Part shown: piece by piece, positions 39,560-46,648 of the stretch
Layout of the letters: the number at the start of each line of letters is the position of its first letter
Position numbering within the stretch: the first letter of the stretch is position 1
Source of the DNA: a virus
DNA length: 61,078 bases
Virus record (IMG/VR): IMGVR_UViG_3300036979_000267
Location: 1 to 61,078 of that record
Reading direction: 5' to 3' (one strand)
The notes under the pieces: generated by a model
The model's database searches: none
Seen by the model: only the letters and a program-made list of their open reading frames with translations
What the model was told of the DNA's origin: nothing
Translations under genes and position numbers: made by a program

Positions 39560-39813
39560 TCTGCGGGCGGGGGGTAACGCCCCCGATGACCCACCCGGCG
39601 GGCAACATCGAAGGGTGGTACAGCCCATGGCCCGGTTCTCCCGAGCTTGTGTTGTACGTGAAGGGCGTACCGTTGGGTGAGGTGTACCCGATCAGCGCGT
39701 ACGAGCTTGACGGAGAGTGGCAGGCGCGGATAATGCCTCATGTGGGAAACGCGTACTCGACGCAGAACGAGGCGATGCTGTTCTTGGAAGCTATCGCAGC
39801 CCTCGGGGTTTAA
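39541..39813 (+). CDS. Hypothetical protein (90 aa)
   Basis: The product starts MGIGTIVCGRGVTPPMTHPA and includes PELVLYVKGVPLGEVYP. It is not recognised. It overlaps the previous gene and precedes the metallopeptidase gene with a 21-base gap holding the ACTGGAGA leader. Confidence 0.5.
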   Translation: MGIGTIVCGRGVTPPMTHPAGNIEGWYSPWPGSPELVLYVKGVPLGEVYPISAYELDGEWQARIMPHVGNAYSTQNEAMLFLEAIAALGV

Positions 39814-39834
39814 CTTTTTTACTGGAGATTTACT

Positions 39835-40968
39835 ATGAGTTTCGAGCAACGTATTGACCTTGCTGCAAGCAAGCTGGGTTTGCGGGAGCCGTTCATTGCG
39901 GCTGTGGTTGCGGCCATGCCGCGCATCATCGTGAGGGGCGACGCAGGGTTCACTGCGAGCACCAACGGTACGTGGATGAAGTTCGGCGAGGAGTGGGGTT
40001 CGCAGTGGAACGACGAGCAATTGTTCGGGTTGTACATGCACGAAGCCCTGCACGTCATCCTCATGCACATGTGGCGCCGGGGTGACCTTGACGCTGGCCT
40101 GTGGAATACCGCGAACGATGCCATCATCAACCGCATGATCCTCAACAAGGGGTACCAACTGCCTTCCGGGGGCGTGGACATTCCGTGGGTCAAGGAGAGT
40201 CATGACTCTGACGACGTGTATCGCAAGCTGGCGGGGGAAGCGTCCGAGCAGCCCAAGGGCGGCGAGGGTACGCCCAACCCCAACGGTGGCTGGGATGACA
40301 AGGGTGATCTGGAGGACGCCCCGGACGAGGCGACCAAGGCTGACGTGGAGGCCCGCATCATTACCTCCGCGAAGATGGCCCGTGAGTGCGGCGATGGCTC
40401 TGCGCTGATTGCCCGCATCCTCGGCGAAGTGGGCAAGGCGTCGGTGCGGTGGCAGGACGAGATGCGTGCGGTGATGATGATGACGGCCCGCAACGACTTC
40501 AGCTATGCGCGGTTCTCCCGCCGGTACATCGGACGTGGCATGTACTTCCCCACGTTGCGCAGCGAGGAGATGGGTGGGCTGGCCATTGGTTTCGACGTGT
40601 CGGGCTCTGTGTCGCAGCAGATGGCGGACCAACTGTGCGCAGAGATTCAGGGCATCGTGGACGATACCAACCCAGAGTGGGTCGAGGTGGTGTACTGCAC
40701 CGATGTCATCACTGGTGTGCAGCGCTTCATGCGGGGTGATCCTCTGGCGCTCAAGGTGGTGGGTACTGGCGGCACACGGTTCAAGCCGGTGTTCGACCAC
40801 TTCCAGCGTGTTGCTGAGACCGACCGTGTGGCGGCGTTCATCTACCTGACGGACATGGAGGGCAACCTCGGTGAGTGCGCCGAGCCCGAGTGGCCTGTGA
40901 TCTGGGGCAATGTGGGCAGCCGCGACTATGACGCGCCGTTCGGCAAAGCTGTGAAGGTGCGACTATGA
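39835..40968 (+). CDS. VWA-like protein with metallopeptidase motif (DUF2201-type)
   Basis: The 377-residue protein has an N-terminal zinc-peptidase-like motif, HEALH at 69-73, with downstream WNTANDAIINRM resembling the family's metal-binding helix. A Gly/Asp-rich linker (about 120-160) leads to a von Willebrand A-like domain with a MIDAS-type DVSGS (Asp254). DUF2201 proteins have this order and are partners of MoxR-like ATPases. Together with the DUF3150-like and MoxR-like genes this is likely a phage-encoded protein-remodelling or proteolytic set. TACTGGAGA leads the gene. Confidence 0.85.
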   Translation: MSFEQRIDLAASKLGLREPFIAAVVAAMPRIIVRGDAGFTASTNGTWMKFGEEWGSQWNDEQLFGLYMHEALHVILMHMWRRGDLDAGLWNTANDAIINRMILNKGYQLPSGGVDIPWVKESHDSDDVYRKLAGEASEQPKGGEGTPNPNGGWDDKGDLEDAPDEATKADVEARIITSAKMARECGDGSALIARILGEVGKASVRWQDEMRAVMMMTARNDFSYARFSRRYIGRGMYFPTLRSEEMGGLAIGFDVSGSVSQQMADQLCAEIQGIVDDTNPEWVEVVYCTDVITGVQRFMRGDPLALKVVGTGGTRFKPVFDHFQRVAETDRVAAFIYLTDMEGNLGECAEPEWPVIWGNVGSRDYDAPFGKAVKVRL

Positions 40969-41174
40969 GCCTGTCCGAATCGTTGTATATTTCATGGCAG
41001 CGATTTTGTGCCATCGAGCTTGGGCGCCCACTGGACATGAACTCCATTGAGCCCGGCTTGGTGTCGCACGTTGTGCCCGATGGGCAGCCACCCTTCCGCT
41101 GTGCGGATGGAACGGTGCGCAAACTTTCTATGGCTTACGAACTTGAGGACTTACACAATGAATTTCCAAACTGA
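40965..41174 (+). CDS. Small hypothetical protein (69 aa)
   Basis: The frame overlaps the upstream stop by 4 bases and starts MSLSESLYISWQRFCAIELG. It is mixed, with two Cys. It ends within the start region of the next gene. Function unknown. Confidence 0.55.
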   Translation: MSLSESLYISWQRFCAIELGRPLDMNSIEPGLVSHVVPDGQPPFRCADGTVRKLSMAYELEDLHNEFPN

Positions 41175-41421
41175 AGTATTGAACAAACTGACCCGCCTTG
41201 AGAGCAAGGTAGTGCGAGGCTTCGAGGAACTTGGTGCCGACACAGACGTGGACCCGAACTGGTTGAGTGTCGATGAGGCATCACGTGTCATCTACGTGTC
41301 CACACTCGGGCGCTCATTCAAGATCATGCACAGCGTGGCAATACAAAAAGGCGCCAAGCAATTTGGCAAAGAGTACGACATCGTCCACAAAGGCGATGTC
41401 GTTGGAACCGTAACCCTGTAA
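41158..41421 (+). CDS. Hypothetical protein (87 aa)
   Basis: ATG 41158 is inside the previous gene and begins MNFQTEVLNKLTRLESKVVR, a short coiled-coil followed by a strand segment (RVIYVSTLGRSFKIMHS). Palindrome copy 11 begins 2 bases after its stop. Function unknown. Confidence 0.6.
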   Translation: MNFQTEVLNKLTRLESKVVRGFEELGADTDVDPNWLSVDEASRVIYVSTLGRSFKIMHSVAIQKGAKQFGKEYDIVHKGDVVGTVTL

Positions 41422-41422
41422 C

Positions 41423-41438
41423 TAATCCCGTGGGATTA
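41423..41438. repeat. 16-bp palindrome, copy 11 (centre GT)
   Basis: Perfect arms, lying two bases after the preceding stop and 10 bases before the small lipoprotein ATG. Confidence 0.9.
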
Positions 41439-41447
41439 AGGAAAAAT

Positions 41448-41564
41448 ATGAAGACCACTATCATCGTCGCCCTGTGCGCCCTGCTTGGAGGATGCGCCAC
41501 CGCAGAAACCATTCAGGTGCTCGACAACATCATCACGTACGTCAACCATGCGCCGAGCAATTAA
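41448..41564 (+). CDS. Small lipoprotein (38 aa)
   Basis: ATG 41448 with AAGGAAAAA upstream opens 38 codons. The product starts MKTTIIVALCALLGGC, a short signal peptide with a lipobox LGGC, giving a mature chain of about 23 residues after lipid attachment. It is one of the smallest lipoproteins possible and overlaps the next small ORF. Its early position argues against a lysis role. Confidence 0.7.
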   Translation: MKTTIIVALCALLGGCATAETIQVLDNIITYVNHAPSN

Positions 41565-41622
41565 CTACCTACTGCTGTTCATCAACATAGCCCTTCTGTG
41601 GCTACTTGCTTACTGGAGATAA
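41548..41622 (+). CDS. Tiny membrane peptide (24 aa)
   Basis: ATG 41548 overlaps the lipoprotein gene in another frame. The product starts MRRAINYLLLFINIALLWLL, one positive-inside membrane span. Its stop includes the leader of the next gene. Proposed only because it fits the overlap pattern of neighbours. Confidence 0.45.
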   Translation: MRRAINYLLLFINIALLWLLAYWR

Positions 41623-41623
41623 C

Positions 41624-41800
41624 ATGACACCACTACCAGAGGACGAAGACCTCAACAACCCGTTCACACTCGACTACGTGATGGGCTGGATCATCAACCT
41701 ACTCGCAGCTATTGGCGCTGTGGCATTTGCGGGCCTGCTGGGGCTGTACTTCAGCGGGTTTTTTCATTGGCTTTTTGAGCGCGCAAGCGCGGGGGGATAG
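41624..41800 (+). CDS. Small membrane protein (58 aa)
   Basis: The ATG follows the ACTGGAGA leader. The product is acidic at the start (LPEDEDLNNPFTLDYVMG), then a long hydrophobic span (WIINLLAAIGAVAFAGLLG). Together with the two previous entries it makes a cluster of three membrane-associated peptides. Function unknown. Confidence 0.65.
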   Translation: MTPLPEDEDLNNPFTLDYVMGWIINLLAAIGAVAFAGLLGLYFSGFFHWLFERASAGG

Positions 41801-41803
41801 GGG

Positions 41804-42199
41804 ATGACTACATACACACAAGCAGAGCGCGAAAAAATGATCACAGAATTAACCGTTGCGGCTGGACTGCTCAGTGTTGGGCAAGTGCGCGATTTTGATG
41901 ACCTTTCAGAAACACTCGCATGCGCTGCCAACATGCTGGCCGCACCAAGCACCATTCCCGAGGTAATTAGGGCTCAAGAGGTCGTGTACCACGTTTGTCT
42001 AGAAAAATGGGGCGCAGAAAATGGCGTAACTATTGATGCACTGTTGGTGCTTGACCACCTCAAAACCGCACCAAGCCCCAGCCAGCCGCTGACACCGCAT
42101 GAAATTGGGGCATTTGTCGGAACTCACGAATTTGGGCCTGAACAGCTTAAGTGGTTCCGCCTTGGCGAAGCAGCCCACGGTATCAAAGGAGGTGCGTGA
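41804..42199 (+). CDS. Hypothetical protein (131 aa)
   Basis: The frame starts MTTYTQAEREKMITELTVAA and is helical in the first half. The end includes PHEIGAFVGTHEFGPEQ. It shares its final base with the start of the next gene. No family recognised. Confidence 0.55.
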   Translation: MTTYTQAEREKMITELTVAAGLLSVGQVRDFDDLSETLACAANMLAAPSTIPEVIRAQEVVYHVCLEKWGAENGVTIDALLVLDHLKTAPSPSQPLTPHEIGAFVGTHEFGPEQLKWFRLGEAAHGIKGGA

Positions 42200-42582
42200 T
42201 GAGCGCAGAACTTGAAATGACTGATCTAGAAATAGACAAAGCCCTCGCGCTGGCGATTGGGTGGACGGTAACCCGCATTGACGAAAACGGTTGCATTGGC
42301 CCCGATGTGGCGATTGGGTGGCCTATACGGACTGTACTTGCCTATCCAGATACTACTGGCTGCTGGGTCTGGACTGATGGCAACTGGCGCATCTTCTCTC
42401 ACCTTGACTGGAACGTCATCGGGCCGATTGCGGAACGGTACGACTGCTTTCCGTTTCAGATTCGCAGCAAGGAGGAGGACTTCGGGAAGTGGAACGTAAT
42501 CAGGTGCGGAGAGAACGACATCATGGATGCAAGCCCACAACGAGCCATAGCACTGGCGGTGATTCAAGGAGCAAAGACATGA
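42199..42582 (+). CDS. Hypothetical protein with phage DUF pattern
   Basis: AAAGGAGGTG lies directly upstream of ATG 42199 (MSAELEMTDLEIDKALAL), a very strong ribosome site. The 127-residue protein includes WPIRTVLAYPDTTGCW and IGPIAERYDCFPFQIRS, then SPQRAIALAVIQ, a pattern seen in short phage proteins near DUF2591-type genes. It overlaps the next gene by 4 bases. Confidence 0.6.
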   Translation: MSAELEMTDLEIDKALALAIGWTVTRIDENGCIGPDVAIGWPIRTVLAYPDTTGCWVWTDGNWRIFSHLDWNVIGPIAERYDCFPFQIRSKEEDFGKWNVIRCGENDIMDASPQRAIALAVIQGAKT

Positions 42583-42722
42583 AGCTCCGACACCGCCGCA
42601 AACAGTTCTGGTGGACGTGGCACCACTGCACGCAACTGTACCCCTACTACTCCAAGCTCTACGGCATGTTCGATTGGGGCGTAGGCCGTATCAACCACCA
42701 ACACAAGGGCGTAACGAAATGA
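42579..42722 (+). CDS. Small basic Trp/His-rich protein (47 aa)
   Basis: The ATG at 42579 overlaps the previous stop. The product starts MKLRHRRKQFWWTWHHCTQL and is rich in aromatics, His and basic residues. It overlaps the next gene by 4 bases. Function unknown. Confidence 0.55.
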   Translation: MKLRHRRKQFWWTWHHCTQLYPYYSKLYGMFDWGVGRINHQHKGVTK

Positions 42723-42910
42723 AACTCAACGAAGCCCTCACCGCCCTGTGCAAAGCCGTCGAAGGCACAGAGATTGCTGTCAATGTAGACGCTGACGACG
42801 TGCAAATTCACTGGTTCGGCGTCACGCAAATTACCTGCTCCGCTGCTGTCGCTGCGAAGGTGATACCTGCGCTCAAGCAGCTTGAAATGTTCGGAATGAA
42901 GGACTGCTGA
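42719..42910 (+). CDS. Small hypothetical protein (63 aa)
   Basis: ATG 42719 overlaps the preceding stop as ATGA. The product starts MKLNEALTALCKAVEGTEIA with an alpha/beta pattern and ends GMKDC. Function unknown. Confidence 0.55.
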   Translation: MKLNEALTALCKAVEGTEIAVNVDADDVQIHWFGVTQITCSAAVAAKVIPALKQLEMFGMKDC

Positions 42911-42911
42911 A

Positions 42912-43094
42912 ATGACAACACCACTACCCACACCCGACTGCGGGGTCCACTACACCGAGGAGCAGATTCAAGCCTACGGCAAGGCTGAGTACGAGCGCGC
43001 CCTGCTCGACGCTATGAACGCCACGCGCGCCTTCGGCAAGACAGGCGAAGTGATCGCTGTGATTATTGCAGCACTGAAGGAGAAGAAAGAATGA
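42912..43094 (+). CDS. Small hypothetical protein (60 aa)
   Basis: The frame begins MTTPLPTPDCGVHYTEEQIQ and is helical toward the Lys/Glu-rich end. It overlaps the next gene by 4 bases. Function unknown. Confidence 0.5.
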   Translation: MTTPLPTPDCGVHYTEEQIQAYGKAEYERALLDAMNATRAFGKTGEVIAVIIAALKEKKE

Positions 43095-43291
43095 CATCCT
43101 ATCAAGCAGGCCCCGAGGGCGGCGAGTTCATCTACCCGCACATCGACAAGCGCTGGCCGGAGCCGGGGGCCAAGGTGTCCCTGCTCACCAAGGGCGGCAT
43201 CCATACCACCGGCCCGTGGGACGCATCGTTCTGCGTGGCTTGGCTACCACTACCGAAACGCAACAAGGACAAAGAAGATGCCAAGACATAA
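43091..43291 (+). CDS. Small hypothetical protein (66 aa)
   Basis: The product contains PEPGAKVSLLTKGGIHTTG and FCVAWLPLPKR, a short beta-type protein. It overlaps the next gene by 14 bases. Function unknown. Confidence 0.5.
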   Translation: MTSYQAGPEGGEFIYPHIDKRWPEPGAKVSLLTKGGIHTTGPWDASFCVAWLPLPKRNKDKEDAKT

Positions 43292-43547
43292 TGCTCGCAC
43301 TTGCAAGTGCCCACCGGACTCCCCGTTCCACTGGCAAACCGCGATAGATTCCCGCTCGTTCACCCCAGTCGAGTTGCGTGCGCGGCACAGTGCAGCAGCT
43401 AGTGCGACAGTTGAGACCAAGCGCGCGGAAGGTAAGGACTACGGCCAGATTGCCGGGCTGTCCAAAAACAGCGAAGCGTACATGGACCGGATGCAGGGAA
43501 ACTTCGCGCCAAAGAGGACTCGTCGTGCCAAGACCAAAGCCGCCTGA
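43278..43547 (+). CDS. Hypothetical protein (89 aa)
   Basis: The start MPRHNARTCKCPPDSPFHWQ carries a Cys pair and His, and a basic C-terminal tail (PKRTRRAKTK). The next gene begins inside it at GTG 43525. A small nucleic-acid-binding protein is possible but not shown. Confidence 0.5.
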   Translation: MPRHNARTCKCPPDSPFHWQTAIDSRSFTPVELRARHSAAASATVETKRAEGKDYGQIAGLSKNSEAYMDRMQGNFAPKRTRRAKTKAA

Positions 43548-43785
43548 GAAACTGTTCGAGCGATGCGTGCGACTGACGGACGCGCAGTGGGCAGAGCTAC
43601 ATAGAAGGGGCGGAGTGTCGTGGTTACGTGCAGACCTTGGTGGGTCTCACAGCCTTGAGCAGTGGCGCATGGAGCGTAACCAAGGTATAAAGGATGCGCA
43701 CAGCCGGGGCGACAAACCCCTTGTGTTGGCGAACCAGTATGGTTTGCATATTTCCCACGTCCATCGAATTTTGAAAGCGCCCTGA
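43525..43785 (+). CDS. Probable helix-turn-helix DNA-binding protein
   Basis: A GTG at 43525 with AGAGGA ten bases upstream opens 86 codons. The product begins with PRPKPPEKLFERCVRLTDAQ. The C-terminus, SRGDKPLVLANQYGLHISHV, fits a helix-turn-helix followed by HRILKAP. It could be a phage transcription regulator of the early region. The helix-turn-helix reading is by pattern. Confidence 0.55.
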   Translation: MPRPKPPEKLFERCVRLTDAQWAELHRRGGVSWLRADLGGSHSLEQWRMERNQGIKDAHSRGDKPLVLANQYGLHISHVHRILKAP

Positions 43786-43787
43786 CC

Positions 43788-43967
43788 ATGGCACATACCG
43801 CAGATACCCCCACATACTCTACGTGGGAACGACAACCACTTGTGGACGAGGCCACACGGCTATACAACTTGTTGCTGGAGAAACAGCATGAGATCGAGTG
43901 TTTGAAACTCGACATCAAAACCCGCCGCGAGGCATACCGTAAATTTATTGTGGAGACTAGCAAATGA
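43788..43967 (+). CDS. Small coiled-coil protein (59 aa)
   Basis: ATG 43788 opens 59 codons ending at TGA 43965-43967, overlapping the next start by 4 bases. The product starts MAHTADTPTYSTWERQPLVD and has a heptad-rich helix (LLLEKQHEIECLKLDIK). Function unknown. Confidence 0.55.
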   Translation: MAHTADTPTYSTWERQPLVDEATRLYNLLLEKQHEIECLKLDIKTRREAYRKFIVETSK

Positions 43968-44185
43968 GCGCAGCGAAAAAGAAACAGGTCGGGGGCGAGC
44001 ACTACAGGTCCAAGACCGTGCAGCCGTGGGATGTCATCGACTCCTGCATGAGCAAAGAAGAGGCCGTGGGCTTCTACCGGGGAAACGTCATCAAGTACAC
44101 CATGCGATGCAACGACAAGGGTGGCGTCGAGGACTTGCGCAAGGCGCAGCACTACATGGAAAAGTTGCTGGAGGTGTTGTCGTGA
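43964..44185 (+). CDS. DUF3310 family protein (SaV-like)
   Basis: The 73-residue protein has the DUF3310 pattern: QVGGEHYRSKTVQPWDVID, GFYRGNVIKYTMRCNDKGG and EDLRKAQHYMEKLLEVL. These small phage proteins are often described as nucleotide-metabolism-associated, without proven activity. It overlaps both neighbours by 4 bases. Confidence 0.85.
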   Translation: MSAAKKKQVGGEHYRSKTVQPWDVIDSCMSKEEAVGFYRGNVIKYTMRCNDKGGVEDLRKAQHYMEKLLEVLS

Positions 44186-44580
44186 GCGGCCCGGTATTTA
44201 ACCCCGACGCATACAGGGACGCCCTCGTCGGCGGCGGACTTTCGACGTACACCAAGCGCGATTGGTTGCCGGAAAACACAGCAGCACGGCAGGCACTGGA
44301 CCGAATACCGACGGCTTCAGCGCTCCCGGTGGCCCTTTTTGTGCGGAATATTGAAAATGGGTATGTGGTAGTGCACAAGGGGGCAGAGTATTTTTGCGAA
44401 GACTTTGAAAAAGTCGCGGCGCGTGTCGTGGCAATACTGGCTGCCGATGCCATGGACAGAACAAACCAGCCGCGCCCGGTGCAAGATCAGGCTGCGGATG
44501 CTATGCGGTACATGTTGTCCGCGTACCCCGACATTATTCAGCCGTATGGCCACGCACTCCACATAACAGGAGCTACTTGA
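44182..44580 (+). CDS. Hypothetical protein before the DNA polymerase
   Basis: The start is taken as GTG 44182, which overlaps the preceding stop; the product is 132 residues. It starts with SGPVFNPDAYRDALVGGG and is an alpha/beta-type chain with KVAARVVAILAADAMDR. Its stop overlaps the polymerase start. Family not recognised. Confidence 0.55.
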   Translation: MSGPVFNPDAYRDALVGGGLSTYTKRDWLPENTAARQALDRIPTASALPVALFVRNIENGYVVVHKGAEYFCEDFEKVAARVVAILAADAMDRTNQPRPVQDQAADAMRYMLSAYPDIIQPYGHALHITGAT

Positions 44581-46427
44581 TGCAGACCATATACGTGGAT
44601 TTTGAGACCTACTACTCTGCGGACTACTCGCTGTCAAAGATGCAGACCGATGCGTACATCAAGGATTCCCGGTTTGAAGTTATTGGTGTGTCGGTAGGGG
44701 TCATGGATGCGAAGCCTGTGTGGTACACGGGCTCTATGTTGGAGATAGCCGGGTGGCTGCACAGTACCTTCGACTGGGGGAATTCGGCGGTCTGCTGCCA
44801 CAACACGTTGTTCGATGGCTTCATCCTGGCGCACCATTTCGGCATTAAACCGAAGTTGTGGATGGATACACTGGCGATGGCGCGCATGATTTGGCCATAC
44901 CTCCCGTCGCACTCGCTGGCCAATATTGCCAAGCATCTCAAACTGCAGGACAAGGGCACGGAGGTCGCTAATGCCATGGGATTAAGGAAGGCGGACATGA
45001 GCCCGCAATTTCTGGCCTCGTACGCCGCGTACTGTGTGGGGGACACGGAGATTTGCCGAGACATTAGCCGCGCGACGCAGCCGTTGGTGCCCGCCATTGA
45101 GTTGAAGCAGATCGACATGATTGTGCGGATGTTTACCGAGCCCCAATTCCACGGGGACATAGAGCTACTAAAGCAGCAGTATGTGACGGAGGTGGAGCGC
45201 AAGCGGGAGTTGCTGGAAAAGGCGGAGTTGCAGAAGGACATCATCATGTCCAACGACAAGTTCGCGGAGCACCTGCGCAATCTGGGTGTGGTGCCGCCGA
45301 CCAAGGTGTCCGCCAAGACCGGCAAGGTTGCGTTCGCGTTTGCCAAGACCGACAAAGAATTTCAGGCGCTACTGGAGGACGACAACGAGGAGGTAGTGGC
45401 TGCAGTGTCCGCGCGGCTCGGCGTGAAGACCACGATTGCGGAGACTCGTGTGCTGCGCATGGTGGAGATGGCCGAGCGTGGTCCGCTGCCGGTGTACCTG
45501 AATTTCTGGGGCGCGAAAACAACCGGCAGGTTGTCTGGTGGTAATGGACTTAACTGGCAAAACCTGCCAGCGCGTGGTCCGTCAGCGGGCATTCGCAAAG
45601 GCATCATCGCGCCCGAGGGGTATAAAATTCTCGTGGGGGATTCGTCCAACATCGAGTTGCGCGTGGCCATGGCGGCGGCAGGGCAGGATGATGTGGTGCA
45701 CAAGCTGGCCAGTGGTATCGACCTGTACTGCGACTTCGCGTCGAAGCTGTTCGGGCGGGTGGTGACCAAGGCCGACAAGAAGGAGCGCATGCTGGGCAAG
45801 ATCGCCATGCTTTCGCTGCAGTACGGTGCGGGCTGGGTGAAGTTTAAGGAGATGGTGCGCATCCAGTCGGGGGACATACTTCCAGACGACACCGCGCGGC
45901 GCATTGTGGACCTGTATCGGGCTGTGCATGGAAACGTGATGGACTTGCATCGGTACTGCAACGATGTGATTTTGCCCGACATAGCGCAGGGATGCTCACT
46001 GCTGCCGGTGGACCGCCACGCTTGGGCCATCACGTCGAACGAGGGCTACGGGACCGCTGCGCAGCCCGGGGTTAAGTACCACAACCTGCGGCAAGAGTTG
46101 ATGATGCGGGACGGCCGACAGGAGTTGACGTGGGTTTACACCATGGGCCGGGAGAAGGTGAAAATTTATGGCGGCAAGGTGGTAGAAAATCTTTGCCAAT
46201 ACCTTGCAGGACGCATCGTGATGTGGCAAACTGCACGCTTCAATCAGCGGTATCCGGTAGCTCTATCGGTACACGATGAAGTAGTGTGCGTAGTGCGAGA
46301 TGATCAGTTGGCGGAGGCGCAAGCCTATTTGGAGGAGTGCCTTTCTTTGGCGCCTCCGTGGTGCCGGGGGACTATTCCCTTGGCGTGTGAGACAGATTTT
46401 GGGCAGAGCTACGGCGACGCCAAGTAG
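44580..46427 (+). CDS. Family A DNA polymerase with 3'-5' exonuclease domain
   Basis: The 615-residue protein starts at ATG 44580 with GGAG eight bases upstream and overlaps the preceding stop. The first 180 residues are a DnaQ-like exonuclease: YVDFETYYS holds the two metal-binding Asp/Glu (Asp7, Glu9), with later motifs CHNTLFDGF and YCVGDTEICRD. The polymerase part has a motif A-like GDSSNIELRV (Asp354; usual Tyr replaced by Ser), motif B in RMLGKIAMLSLQYGAG and motif C VHDEV (566-567 Asp/Glu). No 5' nuclease domain. Phage replicative polymerase. Near-palindrome copy lies inside its 5' half. Confidence 0.92.
   Translation: MQTIYVDFETYYSADYSLSKMQTDAYIKDSRFEVIGVSVGVMDAKPVWYTGSMLEIAGWLHSTFDWGNSAVCCHNTLFDGFILAHHFGIKPKLWMDTLAMARMIWPYLPSHSLANIAKHLKLQDKGTEVANAMGLRKADMSPQFLASYAAYCVGDTEICRDISRATQPLVPAIELKQIDMIVRMFTEPQFHGDIELLKQQYVTEVERKRELLEKAELQKDIIMSNDKFAEHLRNLGVVPPTKVSAKTGKVAFAFAKTDKEFQALLEDDNEEVVAAVSARLGVKTTIAETRVLRMVEMAERGPLPVYLNFWGAKTTGRLSGGNGLNWQNLPARGPSAGIRKGIIAPEGYKILVGDSSNIELRVAMAAAGQDDVVHKLASGIDLYCDFASKLFGRVVTKADKKERMLGKIAMLSLQYGAGWVKFKEMVRIQSGDILPDDTARRIVDLYRAVHGNVMDLHRYCNDVILPDIAQGCSLLPVDRHAWAITSNEGYGTAAQPGVKYHNLRQELMMRDGRQELTWVYTMGREKVKIYGGKVVENLCQYLAGRIVMWQTARFNQRYPVALSVHDEVVCVVRDDQLAEAQAYLEECLSLAPPWCRGTIPLACETDFGQSYGDAK
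44969..44984. repeat. Near-perfect 16-bp palindrome inside the polymerase gene
   Basis: TAATGCCATGGGATTA differs by one base from the palindrome and is read in frame as NAMGL. It may be a decayed or convergent copy, as this is the only one in a core replication gene. Confidence 0.6.
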
Positions 46428-46447
46428 TTTATTTACTGGAGATTCCT

Positions 46448-46648
46448 ATGAGTGAATTCGTAGTATCGACGTGGGCGCAGCTTGCGGCCGCACTTCTGGC
46501 TGCGGCGTGCAGTACCTATGACGAGGCCCGGCGCAATCCGTTCGTGGTCAAGTTCAGCACCTGCACATACACGTTCAAACACGGGCTGCACGAAGCCCGT
46601 GCGAACAGCATGGCGCGTGAAATTCGGAGGACGCACCGTGGCCGATAA
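46448..46648 (+). CDS. Small hypothetical protein (66 aa)
   Basis: The frame follows the ACTGGAGA leader, starting MSEFVVSTWAQLAAALLAAA and ending in basic residues. It overlaps the next gene by 11 bases. No function assigned. Confidence 0.55.
   Translation: MSEFVVSTWAQLAAALLAAACSTYDEARRNPFVVKFSTCTYTFKHGLHEARANSMAREIRRTHRGR

Noticed and set aside
39292-40800. 502-codon minus-strand frame opposite the VWA-metallopeptidase gene
   Set aside because: The plus-strand gene has HEALH, MIDAS and a good ribosome site; the antisense frame is a GC-driven shadow.
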